A stretch of DNA of 64,000 nucleotides from Alphaproteobacteria bacterium (GCA_018820205.1 JAHJOK010000056.1:1-64000), one strand, 5' to 3'; shown: positions 35,274-45,929, numbered from the stretch's first letter. Notes: generated by a model from the letters alone, not told the origin. Numbers and translations: made by a program.

Positions 35274-36572
35274 GTGACCGACACCATCTTCGCCCTGGCC
35301 ACCCCGCCCGGCCGCAGCGCGATCGCGATCCTGCGGCTGTCGGGTCCCGGCGCGCGCGCGGCCTTGGCCGATCTGGGCGTTTCGGCGATCCGCCCCCGGC
35401 AGGCGAGCCTTCGCACCCTGCGCCATGACGGCGAACGGATCGACCAGGCCCTGGTCCTGTGGTTTCCGGGCCCGGACAGCTACACCGGCGAGGACTGCGC
35501 CGAACTGCATCTGCACGGCGGACGGGCGGTCGTTGAGGCCGCCGGCGCCGCCCTGATCGCCTTGGGCCTGCGTCCGGCCGAGCCCGGCGAGTTCACGCGT
35601 CGCGCGTTCGAGAATGGCCGGATGGATCTGGCCCAGGCCGAGGCGGTGGCCGATCTGATCGATGCGGAGACGACCGCCCAGGCGTCCCAGGCCCTGGGCC
35701 AGCTGGACGGCGCCCTCAGCCAGACCTACGCCGGCTTTCGACGCGACCTGCTCACCGCGCTCGCCCTGGTCGAGGCCGAGATCGACTTTCCGGACGAGGA
35801 CGTTCCCGATCATCTGGCGGCCTCGGCCGGGCCGGTGCTGGATGGCCTGATCATCGACCTGAAGGCGGCGCTGGCTGACGGCGATCGCGGCCGCCGGGTG
35901 CGCGAAGGGTATCGCATCGTCCTGATCGGCGAGACCAACGCCGGCAAATCAGCCCTGTTCAACGCCCTGGTCGTCCGCGAGGCCGCGATCGTCACGGCCA
36001 TCGCCGGGACCACCCGCGACGTCCTGGACGCCGAGATGATCATCGGCGGTTACGCGGTGACCCTGTCCGACACTGCCGGCCTGCGGGCCAGCGACGATCC
36101 GATCGAGGCCGAGGGTGTTCGCCGCGCCCGCGCCCGGGCGGAAGCCGCGGACCTGCGTCTGTGGGTTCGGGCTCCGGGCGATCCGGACGGCGACGCCGAG
36201 GCGTTCATGCGGCCCGACGACCTGATCGTCTGGACCAAGGCGGATCTGGCGAGACAGCCACAGCCCGGGGGATTGCGGGTCAGTAGCCTGACCGGTGCGG
36301 GCATGGCTGATCTGCACGACGCCTTGGCCGAGCGGCTGGCCGCGGACCTTTCGGGCGCGGATTTCCCGGCCATCACGCGCGAGCGCCATCTGCGGCGTCT
36401 GTCGGAAGCGCTGTCGGCGGTGGAGGCGGGACGGGTCCGGTTGAGGGATGCTCCCGAACTGGCCGGAGACGATCTGCGCCGCGCCGCCGAGGCCCTTGCC
36501 CGCGTCACCGGCGCGATCGGCGTCGAGGATGTGCTGGGCGAGGTTTTCTCGACCTTCTGCATTGGCAAATGA
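35274..36572 (+). CDS. mnmE: tRNA uridine-5-carboxymethylaminomethyl modification GTPase MnmE
   Basis: With MnmG it modifies the wobble uridine of several tRNAs. At 432 aa it has the N-terminal formyl-THF-binding domain (DTIFALATPPGRSAIAILRL), a helical domain, the inserted G domain (GETNAGKSALFN, TAIAGTTRD, SDTAGLR) and the invariant C-terminal CIGK. Start GTG 35274. It is followed by a parS site and mnmG. Confidence 0.97.
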   Translation: MTDTIFALATPPGRSAIAILRLSGPGARAALADLGVSAIRPRQASLRTLRHDGERIDQALVLWFPGPDSYTGEDCAELHLHGGRAVVEAAGAALIALGLRPAEPGEFTRRAFENGRMDLAQAEAVADLIDAETTAQASQALGQLDGALSQTYAGFRRDLLTALALVEAEIDFPDEDVPDHLAASAGPVLDGLIIDLKAALADGDRGRRVREGYRIVLIGETNAGKSALFNALVVREAAIVTAIAGTTRDVLDAEMIIGGYAVTLSDTAGLRASDDPIEAEGVRRARARAEAADLRLWVRAPGDPDGDAEAFMRPDDLIVWTKADLARQPQPGGLRVSSLTGAGMADLHDALAERLAADLSGADFPAITRERHLRRLSEALSAVEAGRVRLRDAPELAGDDLRRAAEALARVTGAIGVEDVLGEVFSTFCIGK

Positions 36573-36580
36573 GGACGGGC

Positions 36581-36596
36581 TGTTTCACGTGAAACA
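36581..36596. promoter_or_regulatory. parS centromere site 2 (perfect, intergenic)
   Basis: TGTTTCACGTGAAACA in the mnmE-mnmG gap, identical to the consensus, about 7 kb from the presumed origin. Confidence 0.95.
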
Positions 36597-36641
36597 CGCG
36601 GGCGAGTGGCGTTTGCGCCCCGTTTCGCCTATGTCCCGCCT

Positions 36642-38534
36642 ATGAGCTCCCCCTCCACCTTCGACGTCATCGTGATCGGCGGCGGCCACGCCGGCTGCGA
36701 GGCTGCGGCTGCCTCGGCGCGCGCGGGCGCGCGGACGCTTTTGCTGACCCAGAAGCTGGAGACGATCGGCGAGATGAGCTGCAACCCGGCCATCGGCGGG
36801 CTGGGCAAGGGCCATCTGGTCCGCGAGATCGACGCCCTGGACGGGATCATGGGCCGTCTGGCCGACGTGTCGGGCATCCAGTTCCGCCTGCTCAACCGGT
36901 CGCGGGGCGCCGCCGTGCGTGGACCGCGCAGCCAGATCGACCGTCGCCTGTACCGCGAGGCCATGCAGGACGAACTGGCGCAGACGCCGAACCTGACCCT
37001 GCGGGCCGGGACCGCCGAAGCTTTGATCCTGGACGGCGAGCGCGTGGTGGGCGTGTCGACCGGGGAGGGCGTCGATCTGCGCGCGGCCGCCGTCGTCCTG
37101 ACGACCGGCACCTTTCTGAACGGGGTGATCCACCGGGGCGACGAGCGGCTTCCGGCCGGCCGACATGGTGAGGCGCCGTCAACCGGACTGGCTGCCGATC
37201 TTTACGGCGCGGGCCTGCGGATGGGTCGGCTGAAGACCGGAACGCCCGCACGCCTGGACGGCCGCACCATCGCCTGGGACCGCCTGGAGATGCAGGCGGC
37301 CGACGCCGAACCCGTGCCGTTCAGCTTCCTGACCGACCGGATCGACGTGCCCCAGATCGAATGCGGCATCACCCACACCAATGAACAGACCCACGCCATC
37401 ATCGCCGCCAATCTGGGCGAGAGCGCCGTCTATGGCGGCAAACTGACCGGTCAGGGACCCCGCTACTGTCCCTCGATCGAGGACAAGGTGGTGCGGTTCG
37501 CCGACAAGTCCTCGCACCAAGTGTTTCTGGAGCCGGAGGGTCTGGACGATCCGACCGTCTATCCGAACGGGATCTCGACCTCGGTGTCGCCGGCGACCCA
37601 GTCGACCTTCTTGCGCACCATGCCGGGGCTGGAAGCGGTCGAGGTGTTCCGCTTCGGATACGCCATCGAATACGACTATGTCGATCCGCGCGAACTGACG
37701 CCCGCGCTGGAGGTCAAGCGCCGTCCGGGCCTGTATCTGGCCGGTCAGATCAACGGTACGACCGGGTACGAGGAGGCCGGCGCTCAAGGGTTGATTGCGG
37801 GGCTGAACGCGGCGCGCGCCGCCGCTGGATCGCCGGAAATCGTGCTGGGGCGGGCCCAGGCCTATATCGGCGTGATGATCGACGACCTGGTCACACGCGG
37901 CGTGACCGAGCCCTACCGGATGTTCACCAGCCGGGCCGAGTACCGGTTGACGCTACGCGCCGACAATGCCGATCAACGGTTGACGCCCCTCGGGATCGAG
38001 ATCGGCCTCGTGTCGTCGGACCGTCGCCGCGCCTTCGAGGCCAAGGCGGCCGCCCTCGCCGAGGCGACGACCTTGGCGCGCGAGACCCGATTCACACCGA
38101 AAGAGGCGCAAGGCTTGGGCATCGCCGTCAACGCCGACGGCCAGCGTCGCTCGATGCACGACCTGCTGGCCTATCCCGGCGTCGATCTGTCGTTGTTCGA
38201 AACGGCCTTCCCGGCGATCAGCGACTGGAGCCCCGCCGTGCGCGAGCAGGTCGAGATCGACGCGGGTTACGCGGGCTATCTGGACCGCCAGGGCGCCGAG
38301 GCCGAAGCCCTGCGCCAGGAAGAGGCGTTGAGCCTGCCGGCCCAGCTCGACTATTCTGCGATCGGCGGTCTGTCGCACGAGGTTCGCGAGAAGCTGGCCC
38401 GGGTTCAGCCGCGGACCTTGGGTCAGGCCGGCCGGATTGAGGGGATCACCCCCGGCGCCCTGACCGCCCTGTTGTCGCACGTGAAACGTTCCACCCGGGC
38501 GCTCGCCGGATCGGCCGACCGCGCCGCGGGATGA
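36642..38534 (+). CDS. mnmG: tRNA uridine-5-carboxymethylaminomethyl modification enzyme MnmG (GidA)
   Basis: A FAD- and NADH-dependent partner of MnmE. It is 630 aa from ATG 36642 ([20 protein letters not shown]). It has the dinucleotide fold [10 protein letters not shown], the GidA signature [20 protein letters not shown], and the C-terminal MnmE-binding helical domain. The frame upstream to 36606 is open but is not family-like. Stop overlaps rsmG by four bases. Confidence 0.97.
   Translation: MSSPSTFDVIVIGGGHAGCEAAAASARAGARTLLLTQKLETIGEMSCNPAIGGLGKGHLVREIDALDGIMGRLADVSGIQFRLLNRSRGAAVRGPRSQIDRRLYREAMQDELAQTPNLTLRAGTAEALILDGERVVGVSTGEGVDLRAAAVVLTTGTFLNGVIHRGDERLPAGRHGEAPSTGLAADLYGAGLRMGRLKTGTPARLDGRTIAWDRLEMQAADAEPVPFSFLTDRIDVPQIECGITHTNEQTHAIIAANLGESAVYGGKLTGQGPRYCPSIEDKVVRFADKSSHQVFLEPEGLDDPTVYPNGISTSVSPATQSTFLRTMPGLEAVEVFRFGYAIEYDYVDPRELTPALEVKRRPGLYLAGQINGTTGYEEAGAQGLIAGLNAARAAAGSPEIVLGRAQAYIGVMIDDLVTRGVTEPYRMFTSRAEYRLTLRADNADQRLTPLGIEIGLVSSDRRRAFEAKAAALAEATTLARETRFTPKEAQGLGIAVNADGQRRSMHDLLAYPGVDLSLFETAFPAISDWSPAVREQVEIDAGYAGYLDRQGAEAEALRQEEALSLPAQLDYSAIGGLSHEVREKLARVQPRTLGQAGRIEGITPGALTALLSHVKRSTRALAGSADRAAG
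38473..38488. promoter_or_regulatory. Degenerate parS-like site at the mnmG 3' end
   Basis: TGTCGCACGTGAAACG, 13 of 16 matches to parS. Could be a weak ParB site in the cluster. Confidence 0.35.
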
Positions 38535-39160
38535 TCGCCGACGAATTCCAGCGCCTGACCGCCGCCGCGTCGGAGCGGATGGCCGAGATGGAGCGGTTCC
38601 GTGCCCTCTTGACCGAGGCCAATGCGGTCATGAACCTCGTCGGCCCCGACAGTCTGCCGGACTTCTGGAACCGACACGCCTGGGATTCGGCCCAACTGCT
38701 TGACCGGGCGGGGCTAGCGCGAACCTGGGCCGATCTCGGCGCTGGCGCCGGCTTCCCCGGCCTGGTCCTGGCGATCCTGTCCAAGGGCAAGGCCGGCGCC
38801 CATGTCTGGCTGATCGATTCGCTCCAGAAACGCTGTCGTTTCCTGCAGGCCGTCGTCGATGAGCTCGCCCTGCCGGCCACGGTGGTGTGGGGCCGGGCCG
38901 AGGAACAGGCGCTGAAGGTCGATGTGGTCACCGCTCGCGCGGTTGCCCCGATGGAAAAACTTCTGGGTTATGCACAGCCGTACCTGTCTCGCGGTGCACA
39001 AGGTCTGTTTCTCAAGGGAGAGAAGGCCGAGACCGAGTTGCGCGAGGCCGCCAAGTCTTGGCATGTCGAAGCTGATCTTTCGGTCTCGCGCAGCGATCCG
39101 AGGGGTCGCATCGTCGCAATCCGGAGTCTCAGGTCCCGTGGGCAGCAGCAACGTGGTTAG
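38531..39160 (+). CDS. rsmG: 16S rRNA (guanine527-N7)-methyltransferase RsmG (GidB)
   Basis: Methylates G527 of 16S rRNA. At 209 aa it has the SAM-binding motif [16 protein letters not shown] and the family stretch [11 protein letters not shown] near residue 48. ATGA overlap with mnmG. parA begins right after, the conserved mnmG-rsmG-parA-parB order. Confidence 0.96.
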   Translation: MIADEFQRLTAAASERMAEMERFRALLTEANAVMNLVGPDSLPDFWNRHAWDSAQLLDRAGLARTWADLGAGAGFPGLVLAILSKGKAGAHVWLIDSLQKRCRFLQAVVDELALPATVVWGRAEEQALKVDVVTARAVAPMEKLLGYAQPYLSRGAQGLFLKGEKAETELREAAKSWHVEADLSVSRSDPRGRIVAIRSLRSRGQQQRG

Positions 39161-39161
39161 T

Positions 39162-39977
39162 ATGACCAAGTCCTCCCCGAAGAAGGCGCCCCGGGTGCTG
39201 GCCGTCTCGAATCAGAAGGGCGGGGTCGGCAAGACGACGACCGCGATCAACCTCGGAACGGCGCTGGCGGCCATCGGCGAGCGGGTGCTGATCGTCGACA
39301 TGGACCCACAGGGCAATGCCTCCACCGGACTGGGTGTTCCACGTGAAACACGCCGCATCACCATCTATGACGTGATCGTAGACGGGCGCTCGGTGCACGA
39401 CGCGGCGGTGAAGACGGCCGTCCCAGGGCTGGAGATCATCCCCGCCGACGCCGACATGTCGGGCGTGGAGATCGAACTGAGCCAGGCCGATCGGCGCTCT
39501 TACCGGCTGCGGGACGCGCTGGCGGCCCAGGCCTCGGACGGCAATACCGGGTATGACTATGTCCTGATCGACTGCCCGCCGTCCCTCAACCTGCTGACGC
39601 TCAACGCCATGGCGGCGGCCGACGGGGTTCTGGTCCCGCTGCAGTGCGAGTTCTTCGCTCTGGAAGGGTTGACGCAGTTGATGAAGACCATCGAGATGGT
39701 CCGTCAATCATTGAATCCGACGCTCGAGATTCAGGGGCTGGTGCTGACCATGCACGATCGGCGCAATGCGCTGTCGGGACAGGTCGCCGCCGATGTCCGC
39801 GCCCATTTCGGGGACAAGGTCTATGAGGCCGTGATCCCCCGGAACGTCCGCGTGTCCGAGGCGCCGTCCTTCGGCAAGCCGGTTCTGATCTATGATCTGA
39901 AATGCACCGGCAGCCAGGCCTACCTGCGTCTCGCCAAGGAGGTGGTCGGCCGCGAACGCCGCCGCCTCGCCGCCTGA
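39162..39977 (+). CDS. parA: Chromosome partitioning ATPase ParA
   Basis: A Walker-type ATPase whose DNA-bound gradient pulls the ParB-parS complex to the new pole. It is 271 aa from ATG 39162 (MTKSSPKKAPRVLAVSNQKG), with deviant Walker A KGGVGKTT, the MDPQGNAS motif and DYVLIDCPPSLNLLTLNA. A GANTC methylation site lies shortly upstream (39124). The gene carries a parS-like site within its coding sequence. Confidence 0.97.
   Translation: MTKSSPKKAPRVLAVSNQKGGVGKTTTAINLGTALAAIGERVLIVDMDPQGNASTGLGVPRETRRITIYDVIVDGRSVHDAAVKTAVPGLEIIPADADMSGVEIELSQADRRSYRLRDALAAQASDGNTGYDYVLIDCPPSLNLLTLNAMAAADGVLVPLQCEFFALEGLTQLMKTIEMVRQSLNPTLEIQGLVLTMHDRRNALSGQVAADVRAHFGDKVYEAVIPRNVRVSEAPSFGKPVLIYDLKCTGSQAYLRLAKEVVGRERRRLAA
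39335..39350. promoter_or_regulatory. parS centromere site 3 (one mismatch, inside parA)
   Basis: TGTTCCACGTGAAACA, differing from the consensus by one base, about 10 kb from the presumed origin. Confidence 0.85.
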
Positions 39978-39998
39978 TAACGAAACGGAATTAGCAGT

Positions 39999-40892
39999 TT
40001 GTCTGAACGTCAAAGAGGTCTCGGTCGCGGTCTGTCGGCCCTTCTGGGAGAACCGGTCAGCGAGGCCGCCGTTCCCGTCGCCCCGGGCGCCGACCTGCCC
40101 ACGGGCGTCCTGTCCGTGCCGATCGAGAGCCTGAAACCGAACCCGGACCAGCCGCGCAAGCTGTTCTCCAAGACCGATCACGACGAACTGACCCAGTCGA
40201 TCCGCGACAAGGGCGTGCTGCAGCCGATCCTGGTGCGGCAGCAGCCGGGCGAGGATGGCGTCTGGCAGATCATCGCCGGCGAACGCCGCTGGAGAGCCTC
40301 TCAGGCCGCCCGCCTGACCCAGGTTCCGATCATCGTGCGCGAGATGGACGATCTGGAAGTGCTGGAGGTCGCCATCATCGAGAACGTCCAGCGCGCCGAC
40401 CTCAATCCGCTGGAGGAGGCCAGCGCCTACGGCCTGCTGATGGAGCGGTTCGGCCGCACCCAGGACGCCGTGGCCGGGATCGTCGGCAAGTCGCGCAGCC
40501 ATGTGGCCAACACCCTGAGGCTCATCCAGCTGACGCCCGTCGCGCGGGATCACGTGCTGGACGGTCGGCTGTCCGCCGGCCACGCCCGCGCCTTGCTGAC
40601 CGCGAAAAACCCGGACGCCCTGGCCGATCAGGTGGTGGCTCAGGGGTTGAACGTGCGCCAGACCGAAGCCCTGGCGCGGAAATCCCAGCAGGAGAGCGGG
40701 CGGACGTCCGGCAAATCCGCTACGGCCCAACCGGCGCCGTCGCCCGACATCGCGGCGCTGGAACAGGATCTGACCGACGCCCTGGGTCTGAAGGCCGCTC
40801 TGGCCGACCGGGGCGGAAAAGGCGAGCTGACCCTGTCCTACGCCAGCCTGGAGCAACTGGACGATCTGTGCCGGCGGCTGATGCGCATCTAG
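39999..40892 (+). CDS. parB: Chromosome partitioning protein ParB
   Basis: A parS-binding CTPase that spreads on DNA as a clamp. At 297 aa it has the N-terminal ParA-activating segment RGLGRGLSALLGE, the CTP-binding motif IIAGERRWRA and ENVQRADLNPLEEA, a central HTH (GKSRSHVANTLRLIQL) and a C-terminal dimerisation domain. Start is TTG 39999 after GGAA, 22 bases past the parA stop. Confidence 0.97.
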   Translation: MSERQRGLGRGLSALLGEPVSEAAVPVAPGADLPTGVLSVPIESLKPNPDQPRKLFSKTDHDELTQSIRDKGVLQPILVRQQPGEDGVWQIIAGERRWRASQAARLTQVPIIVREMDDLEVLEVAIIENVQRADLNPLEEASAYGLLMERFGRTQDAVAGIVGKSRSHVANTLRLIQLTPVARDHVLDGRLSAGHARALLTAKNPDALADQVVAQGLNVRQTEALARKSQQESGRTSGKSATAQPAPSPDIAALEQDLTDALGLKAALADRGGKGELTLSYASLEQLDDLCRRLMRI

Positions 40893-40917
40893 GACCGGCG
40901 TGTGCTAGGGTGAGGCC

Positions 40918-41097
40918 ATGACCGACACGCCCGAAACCCCCGCCGAAGCCCTGAAACGCGTGCTCGCGGCCAAACAGGCTTCCAGCAAGGCGGGCGGCCC
41001 CGCCTTCAAGCCCGGTCAGCACCCGGAAAAGGCGGTCAGCGCGCGGAACACGGCCATGGCCAAGCCGGCGTTCCGCAAGGCGTCCAAGCGGGGGTAG
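40918..41097 (+). CDS. Small basic hypothetical protein downstream of parB
   Basis: A 59-aa Lys- and Ala-rich ORF (opening MTDTPETPAEALKRVLAAKQ, ending AFRKASKRG) with GAGG just before ATG 40918. It lies 26 bases after parB on the same strand. Composition fits a disordered, possibly nucleic-acid-binding protein. I cannot name a family; coding is likely from the RBS and codon use. Confidence 0.6.
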   Translation: MTDTPETPAEALKRVLAAKQASSKAGGPAFKPGQHPEKAVSARNTAMAKPAFRKASKRG

Positions 41098-41110
41098 GGA
41101 ACCGTCACCA

Positions 41111-41135
41111 CCCCATTCGCCAAGCGCGAACGGGG
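41111..41135. repeat. CCCC...GGGG intergenic palindrome
   Basis: CCCCATTCGC pairs imperfectly with GCGAACGGGG around a short loop, followed by AGGAG. It resembles the hairpin after hemJ and lies between the convergent small ORF and holA. Confidence 0.45.
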
Positions 41136-41147
41136 AGGAGATCTGAT

Positions 41148-42200
41148 CTACAGTCCCAGCCGTCGCGCGCGAGCGGCGATCTCCAGCAGCAGGCGTTCGG
41201 CGATCAGATGCTCCGGCATGCCGGTCGTCTTGGTGGCGACGTCGGCGGTGTTGACGCTGTTCAGAACGACGTCGAGATCCTCCAGCCGCCAGGCGCGGGC
41301 CTGACGCAGCATTTCGGCCTCCTGCTTCCAGAACACTCCGGCGGCCTTGGCGGCCTCCTTGGCCCCCGCTCCCGAGCCCTGCAGGACGTTGATCCGACGC
41401 AGTTTGCCCAGATGGATCGAGGCGGATCGCACGGCCATGACCGCGCTTTCACCCTCGGCCAGGGCGCGCCGCAGTCCGCCTTGCGCCGGGGCGGGCCGTC
41501 CGCCGAAGGCCTGCAGGGCCGCATCGGCCAGTGACGCGTCGGCCTCGACGCCCAGATGCGCCTCCAGCTCCTCTACGTCGATGGTGCGGCCCGACCCCGG
41601 GCCGACATACAGGGCCAGCCGCTCGATCTCCTGTCGCATCAGGCCGCGCTCGCGCGGCAGGCGAGCGACGAAGGCGGTCAGGGCGTCGGACGTCAGCCCG
41701 ACCTTGTCGGCGGCCAGGGCTTCGCGCGTCATGCGAGCGATGTCGCCGGCCTCGTCCTCGTAACAGGCGATGCCGACCGAGCCCTTGCCCGATTCGGCGG
41801 CCTTCCTCAGGGCGGAATCGCGGCCCAGCGCTCCGGCCTCGATCACCAGCATGGCGTCGGGGTTATAGCCGCCCTCGGCATGGGTCTTCAGTGCGGCGGC
41901 CAGCATCTTGTCGACCGACGCCTTGTCGCTGCCCAGCCGGACCCGGACCAGCCGCTGGCCGCCGATCATGGAAAGCGCCGTCAACGCCTCTTCCAGACGG
42001 CCTTCGTCGCCGTCGATGTCCGAATCGGTCAGGGCGGTGACGTTGAACGGGTCGTTCAAGTCGGGCGTGATCGCCCGGCACAGGATCTCGGCCCGTTCCG
42101 CCACGCCGGACCGATCCTTGCCGTGGATGACGCAGGCCCGCACCCCCGCATCGGGCCGGGCCAGGAAGCGGTCCACATCGGGCCGCTTGGCCAGAATCAT
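41148..42200 (-). CDS. holA: DNA polymerase III delta subunit
   Basis: A clamp-loader subunit that opens the beta clamp. At 350 aa it has the delta N-domain (CVIHGKDRSGVAERAEILCR), the degenerate AAA+ region, and a C-terminal collar domain (AIHLGKLRR-like segment SIHLGKLRRINVLQG). It is immediately downstream of lptE, the usual leuS-lptE-holA order. Confidence 0.95.
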   Translation of the reverse strand: MILAKRPDVDRFLARPDAGVRACVIHGKDRSGVAERAEILCRAITPDLNDPFNVTALTDSDIDGDEGRLEEALTALSMIGGQRLVRVRLGSDKASVDKMLAAALKTHAEGGYNPDAMLVIEAGALGRDSALRKAAESGKGSVGIACYEDEAGDIARMTREALAADKVGLTSDALTAFVARLPRERGLMRQEIERLALYVGPGSGRTIDVEELEAHLGVEADASLADAALQAFGGRPAPAQGGLRRALAEGESAVMAVRSASIHLGKLRRINVLQGSGAGAKEAAKAAGVFWKQEAEMLRQARAWRLEDLDVVLNSVNTADVATKTTGMPEHLIAERLLLEIAARARRLGL

Positions 42201-42210
42201 GGCCGGTCGT

Positions 42211-42711
42211 TCATTGGGGGCTCAGCGCCCGCATCAGGTCCAGCCGGATCAGTCGGGCCAGTTCGGCGGCTGCGCGATCCTCGCCGTCCTGCTGGGCGGC
42301 GATGGCTGCATAGGGCTGGTCCGCGGCGGCATAGGTGGTGGTCACGGCCTCGGTCCCCGTCAAGGGCGGGCCGCCATTGACCGGGGTCAGCGTCCATGCC
42401 GCCCGCAAGGTCAGTTCATAGCGGGTCGCGGTGTCGTCGATCCGGCGGCCCAGAGGACGGCGGTTCTGTTCGACGGCGGTTTCCAGTCCATAGAGGGGGG
42501 CGGCGCTCCGGTTCCAGCCCAGGGCGTCCTCGAGCTCCTCGCGCAGGCTATAGCCCAGTCGATCATCCTGGGCCGCCACTGCGATCCGGCTCAGCGCCGG
42601 CGCACCGGCCGCGTCGCCGTACATGGGCGTGAAGCCGCACCCGGCCAGCAGCAGCGCGGAAAGGGCGGCGAGCACCGGGGCCGTCCGCGCCGCGGCGCGA
42701 CCGCGGCCCAT
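42211..42711 (-). CDS. lptE: LPS-assembly lipoprotein LptE
   Basis: Plugs the LptD barrel for LPS export to the outer membrane. It is 166 aa from ATG 42711, with the lipobox LLLAGCGFTPMYG and the conserved tail AAAELARLIRLDLMRAL. The start codon shares a base with the leuS stop (TAATG). The sequence is divergent, so identification leans on context and the lipobox GFxPLYG-like motif. Confidence 0.92.
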   Translation of the reverse strand: MGRGRAAARTAPVLAALSALLLAGCGFTPMYGDAAGAPALSRIAVAAQDDRLGYSLREELEDALGWNRSAAPLYGLETAVEQNRRPLGRRIDDTATRYELTLRAAWTLTPVNGGPPLTGTEAVTTTYAAADQPYAAIAAQQDGEDRAAAELARLIRLDLMRALSPQ

Positions 42712-45278
42712 TAGCCGGCCACCAGGTTGACGATGCGATCGGGCACGACGATCACCTTGCGGATCGATTGGGCGTTGGCTTCCAGATAGGCCTGAACGGC
42801 CGGGTTGGCGAGCGCTTCGGCCTCGACCGCCTTGGGATCGGCGCCGCGCGGCATTCTCACCTCTCCTCTGCGTTTGCCGTTGATCTGGATCGGCAGGACC
42901 AGTTCGTCGTCGGCGGCCAGGGCGGGGTCGAAGACAGGCCAGGGCGCATCCAGAACCAGGCCGGACTCTCCCAGCCGGGTCCAGCACTCTTCCGCCAGAT
43001 GGGGCGTGAAGGGCGAGATCAGTCGGGCCAGGGCCGACAGGGCCTGGGTCCGCGCCTCGCCGCCCGCCTTGTCGTGGTCGCGGATGGTCGCCACGAAGGC
43101 ATAGAGTTTGGCGATGGCGGAGTTGAAGCGGAAGCCTTCCACGCCTTCCGACACGGCCTTGATGGCCTTGTGCGTCTCCTTCAGCAGTGCCGCTTCGGCC
43201 GCCGTATCGCCTGCCGCGTTCGCATCGAACCCGTCGAACAAGCTCCAGACGCGCTGGACGAAACGGCTGGCGCCCTCGACTCCGCCCGGGGTCCACTGCA
43301 CATCGCGCTCGGGCGGGCTGTCGGACAGGACGAACAGGCGGCCCGCATCCACGCCATGCGAGTCCAGGATTTCCTGGGGCGCGACGACGTTCTTCTTCGA
43401 CTTCGACATCTTCTCGATGTCGCCGATGGTCAGGGGTTCGCCGGTGGATCGCTGGCTGGCCGAGCGCTTGCCGGCGTCGTTGGTCAGATCGACGTCGGTC
43501 GGCTCGACCCATTGGCCATTGGCCCGGCGATAGGTCTCGTGGACGACCATGCCCTGGGTGAACAGGCCGGCGAATGGCTCTTTGACCGACAGCATCCCGG
43601 CGTCGGACAGGGCGCGGGTGACGAAGCGGGCGTAGAGCAGGTGCAGGACCGCGTGCTCGACCCCGCCGATATACTGATCGACGGCCAGCCAGCGGTTCGC
43701 GGCCTCGGTGTTGATCGGCTCGGCGGCCGTGGGGTCGGTGAAACGGGCGAAATACCAGCTGGAGTCGACGAAGGTGTCCAGCGTGTCGGTCTCGCGCACC
43801 GCTTTGGTCCCGCACGACGGACACGCGACGTGTTTCCAGGTCGGATGCCGATCCAGCGGATTGCCGGGCACGTCGAAGGTCACGTCGTCGGGCAGGACGA
43901 CGGGCAGTTGATCGGCCGGAACCTCGACCACGCCGCAGGACGGGCAGTGGACGATGGGGATGGGACAACCCCAGTAGCGCTGGCGCGACACGCCCCAGTC
44001 GCGCAGGCGATAGATGGTCGCGCCCTTGCCCGTTCCGGCGGCCTCCACCTTGGCGATGGCGGCGGCCTTGGCGTCCTCGATCGAGAGACCATTCAGGAAG
44101 TCGGAATGAAACAGGGCGCCGGGACCGGTATAGGCCTCGGTCTCGACCGCGAAATTGTCGTCCGCGCCGTCCGGCTTGACCACGGCGACCACCGGCAGAT
44201 CGTATTTGCGGGCGAAATCGAGGTCGCGCTGGTCGTGAGCGGGGCAGCCGAAGATCGCGCCCGTGCCGTATTCCGACAGGATGAAATTGGCGATCCAGAC
44301 GCTGACCTCATGGCCGTCAAAGGCGTGAACGACCTTCAACCCCGTGTCCCAGCCGATCTTTTCGGCCTGTTCGATGTCGGCGGTGGAGGTTCCGCCCGCC
44401 CGGCATTCGGCGACGAAGGCGGCGACCTTGGGGTCGGCCTCGGCCATCGCCCTGGCGATCGGATGGTCGGGCGCGATGCCCATGAAGGATGCGCCGAACA
44501 AGGTGTCGGGCCGCGTGGTGTAGATTTCCAGGCCGTCGGGCGAAGCGGCCGGGGCGTCGCCTGACCATTTCCACGTCATCTGCAGGCCCTTGGACCGACC
44601 GATCCAGTTCTCCTGCATCAGCCGGACCTTGTCGGGCCAGCGGTCCAGAGTGCTCAGACCCTCGATCAGGTCGTCGGCATAGTCAGTGATGCGCAGGAAC
44701 CACTGGTTCAGCTTGCGCTTCTCGACCACCGCGCCCGAACGCCAGCCGCGCCCGTCGATGACCTGTTCATTGGCCAGGACCGTATTGTCGACCGGATCCC
44801 AGTTGACGACGCCATCCTTGCGATAGACCAGGCCGCGCCGGTACAGCTCCAGGAACCAGGCCTGCTGCTTGCCGTAATATTCCGGGTCGCAGGTGGCGAA
44901 TTCGCGCGACCAGTCCAGCGACAGGCCCAGCAGTTTCAGCTGAGCGCGCATCGAGGCGATATTGTCGTAGGTCCAGCCCTTTGGGTGGATGCCGCGTTCC
45001 ATGGCGGCGTTCTCGGCCGGCATGCCGAAGGCGTCCCAGCCCATCGGGTGCAGCACGTCGAAGCCCTGGGCCCGCTTGTGACGCGCCACCACGTCGCCCA
45101 TCACATAGTTGCGGGCGTGGCCCATATGGATGTTCCCCGACGGATAGGGGAACATTTCCAGGACATAGTATTTCGGCCGTCCCGTATCGCGGGTCACGAA
45201 GGCGTCGGCGTTGGCCCAGCGTTTCTGCTGGCGCGGTTCGGCGGTCTTGGGGTCGTAGCGGGTCTGAGAGGCGGACAC
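42711..45278 (-). CDS. leuS: Leucyl-tRNA synthetase
   Basis: Charges tRNA-Leu. At 855 aa it has the class I HIGH equivalent HMGH ([18 protein letters not shown]), the CP1 editing domain with a threonine-rich pocket, zinc-type Cys pairs ([19 protein letters not shown]), and KMSKSKKN near the C-terminal third. It begins the leuS-lptE-holA operon. Confidence 0.98.
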   Translation of the reverse strand: MSASQTRYDPKTAEPRQQKRWANADAFVTRDTGRPKYYVLEMFPYPSGNIHMGHARNYVMGDVVARHKRAQGFDVLHPMGWDAFGMPAENAAMERGIHPKGWTYDNIASMRAQLKLLGLSLDWSREFATCDPEYYGKQQAWFLELYRRGLVYRKDGVVNWDPVDNTVLANEQVIDGRGWRSGAVVEKRKLNQWFLRITDYADDLIEGLSTLDRWPDKVRLMQENWIGRSKGLQMTWKWSGDAPAASPDGLEIYTTRPDTLFGASFMGIAPDHPIARAMAEADPKVAAFVAECRAGGTSTADIEQAEKIGWDTGLKVVHAFDGHEVSVWIANFILSEYGTGAIFGCPAHDQRDLDFARKYDLPVVAVVKPDGADDNFAVETEAYTGPGALFHSDFLNGLSIEDAKAAAIAKVEAAGTGKGATIYRLRDWGVSRQRYWGCPIPIVHCPSCGVVEVPADQLPVVLPDDVTFDVPGNPLDRHPTWKHVACPSCGTKAVRETDTLDTFVDSSWYFARFTDPTAAEPINTEAANRWLAVDQYIGGVEHAVLHLLYARFVTRALSDAGMLSVKEPFAGLFTQGMVVHETYRRANGQWVEPTDVDLTNDAGKRSASQRSTGEPLTIGDIEKMSKSKKNVVAPQEILDSHGVDAGRLFVLSDSPPERDVQWTPGGVEGASRFVQRVWSLFDGFDANAAGDTAAEAALLKETHKAIKAVSEGVEGFRFNSAIAKLYAFVATIRDHDKAGGEARTQALSALARLISPFTPHLAEECWTRLGESGLVLDAPWPVFDPALAADDELVLPIQINGKRRGEVRMPRGADPKAVEAEALANPAVQAYLEANAQSIRKVIVVPDRIVNLVAG

Positions 45279-45340
45279 GGGATTCCTTCAGGCGGCTCCT
45301 TCAGGAACAGACCCGCAGGAGGGATGTCTTGGTAGAGGCC

Positions 45341-45793
45341 TTAGCCTGCGTTGGACAGGTTCAGCTGGCGCGCCCGGGTCAGGATCGCGTTCTCCAGATC
45401 GGCCTCGGTCTGGGCCGCGACCGGGGTCGCGGTCCACTGACCGGCGGCGTCCTTGACTTCCTTGGTGACCGTGACGTTCAGCGCGTCGGCGCGCAGCCGG
45501 GTATCGAGGATGAAGACCGTGGTCTTGAACCGCTCGTTCGGGGTCTGCGGATTGACGTACCAGTCGTAGTTCACGACGCCGCCCCAGGGATCGGCGCTGG
45601 CCAGCGGCATGAAGCTGAAGGTGTCCAGGGTGGCCCGCCACAGATAGCCGTTGACGCCGATTCCCTGCTGGACGTCGACTCGGGGGGCGCTCCGGCTGCC
45701 GCCGAACGGCAGGCCGCCACAGGCCGAGAGGAGCAGACCGCCGGTGACCAGGACCGTGGTCGCCAGGACCGTCTTGCCGCGAACAAAGCTCAT
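45341..45793 (-). CDS. DUF3576 family lipoprotein
   Basis: 150 aa from ATG 45793 (MSFVRGKTVLATTVLVTGGL), with the lipobox LLSACGG. The mature domain matches DUF3576 (VNGYLWRATLDTFSFMPLAS, DPWGGVVNYDWYVNP). The family is widespread in alphaproteobacteria with unknown function, probably periplasmic or outer-membrane. It lies 62 nt upstream of leuS on the same strand. Confidence 0.92.
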   Translation of the reverse strand: MSFVRGKTVLATTVLVTGGLLLSACGGLPFGGSRSAPRVDVQQGIGVNGYLWRATLDTFSFMPLASADPWGGVVNYDWYVNPQTPNERFKTTVFILDTRLRADALNVTVTKEVKDAAGQWTATPVAAQTEADLENAILTRARQLNLSNAG

Positions 45794-45900
45794 CGAAGCT
45801 CTTCTCCATCCAGGCTGTCTGAACCCGGCGGGGCCGCTCTGGGGCCGGCGCGCGGGCGTTTCGCCCGCGACCACCCAGGGCCTGCGACGAAACGAGGCTC

Positions 45901-45929
45901 TATAACACGTCCAAAAGGGGCAATGACAA
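45901..45929 (-). promoter_or_regulatory. Putative promoter of the DUF3576 gene
   Basis: On the minus strand TTGTCA (45929-45924) and GTTATA (45906-45901) are 17 nt apart. The 379-nt gap 45794-46172 also carries the ntrZ promoter; no other signal is seen there. Confidence 0.4.
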
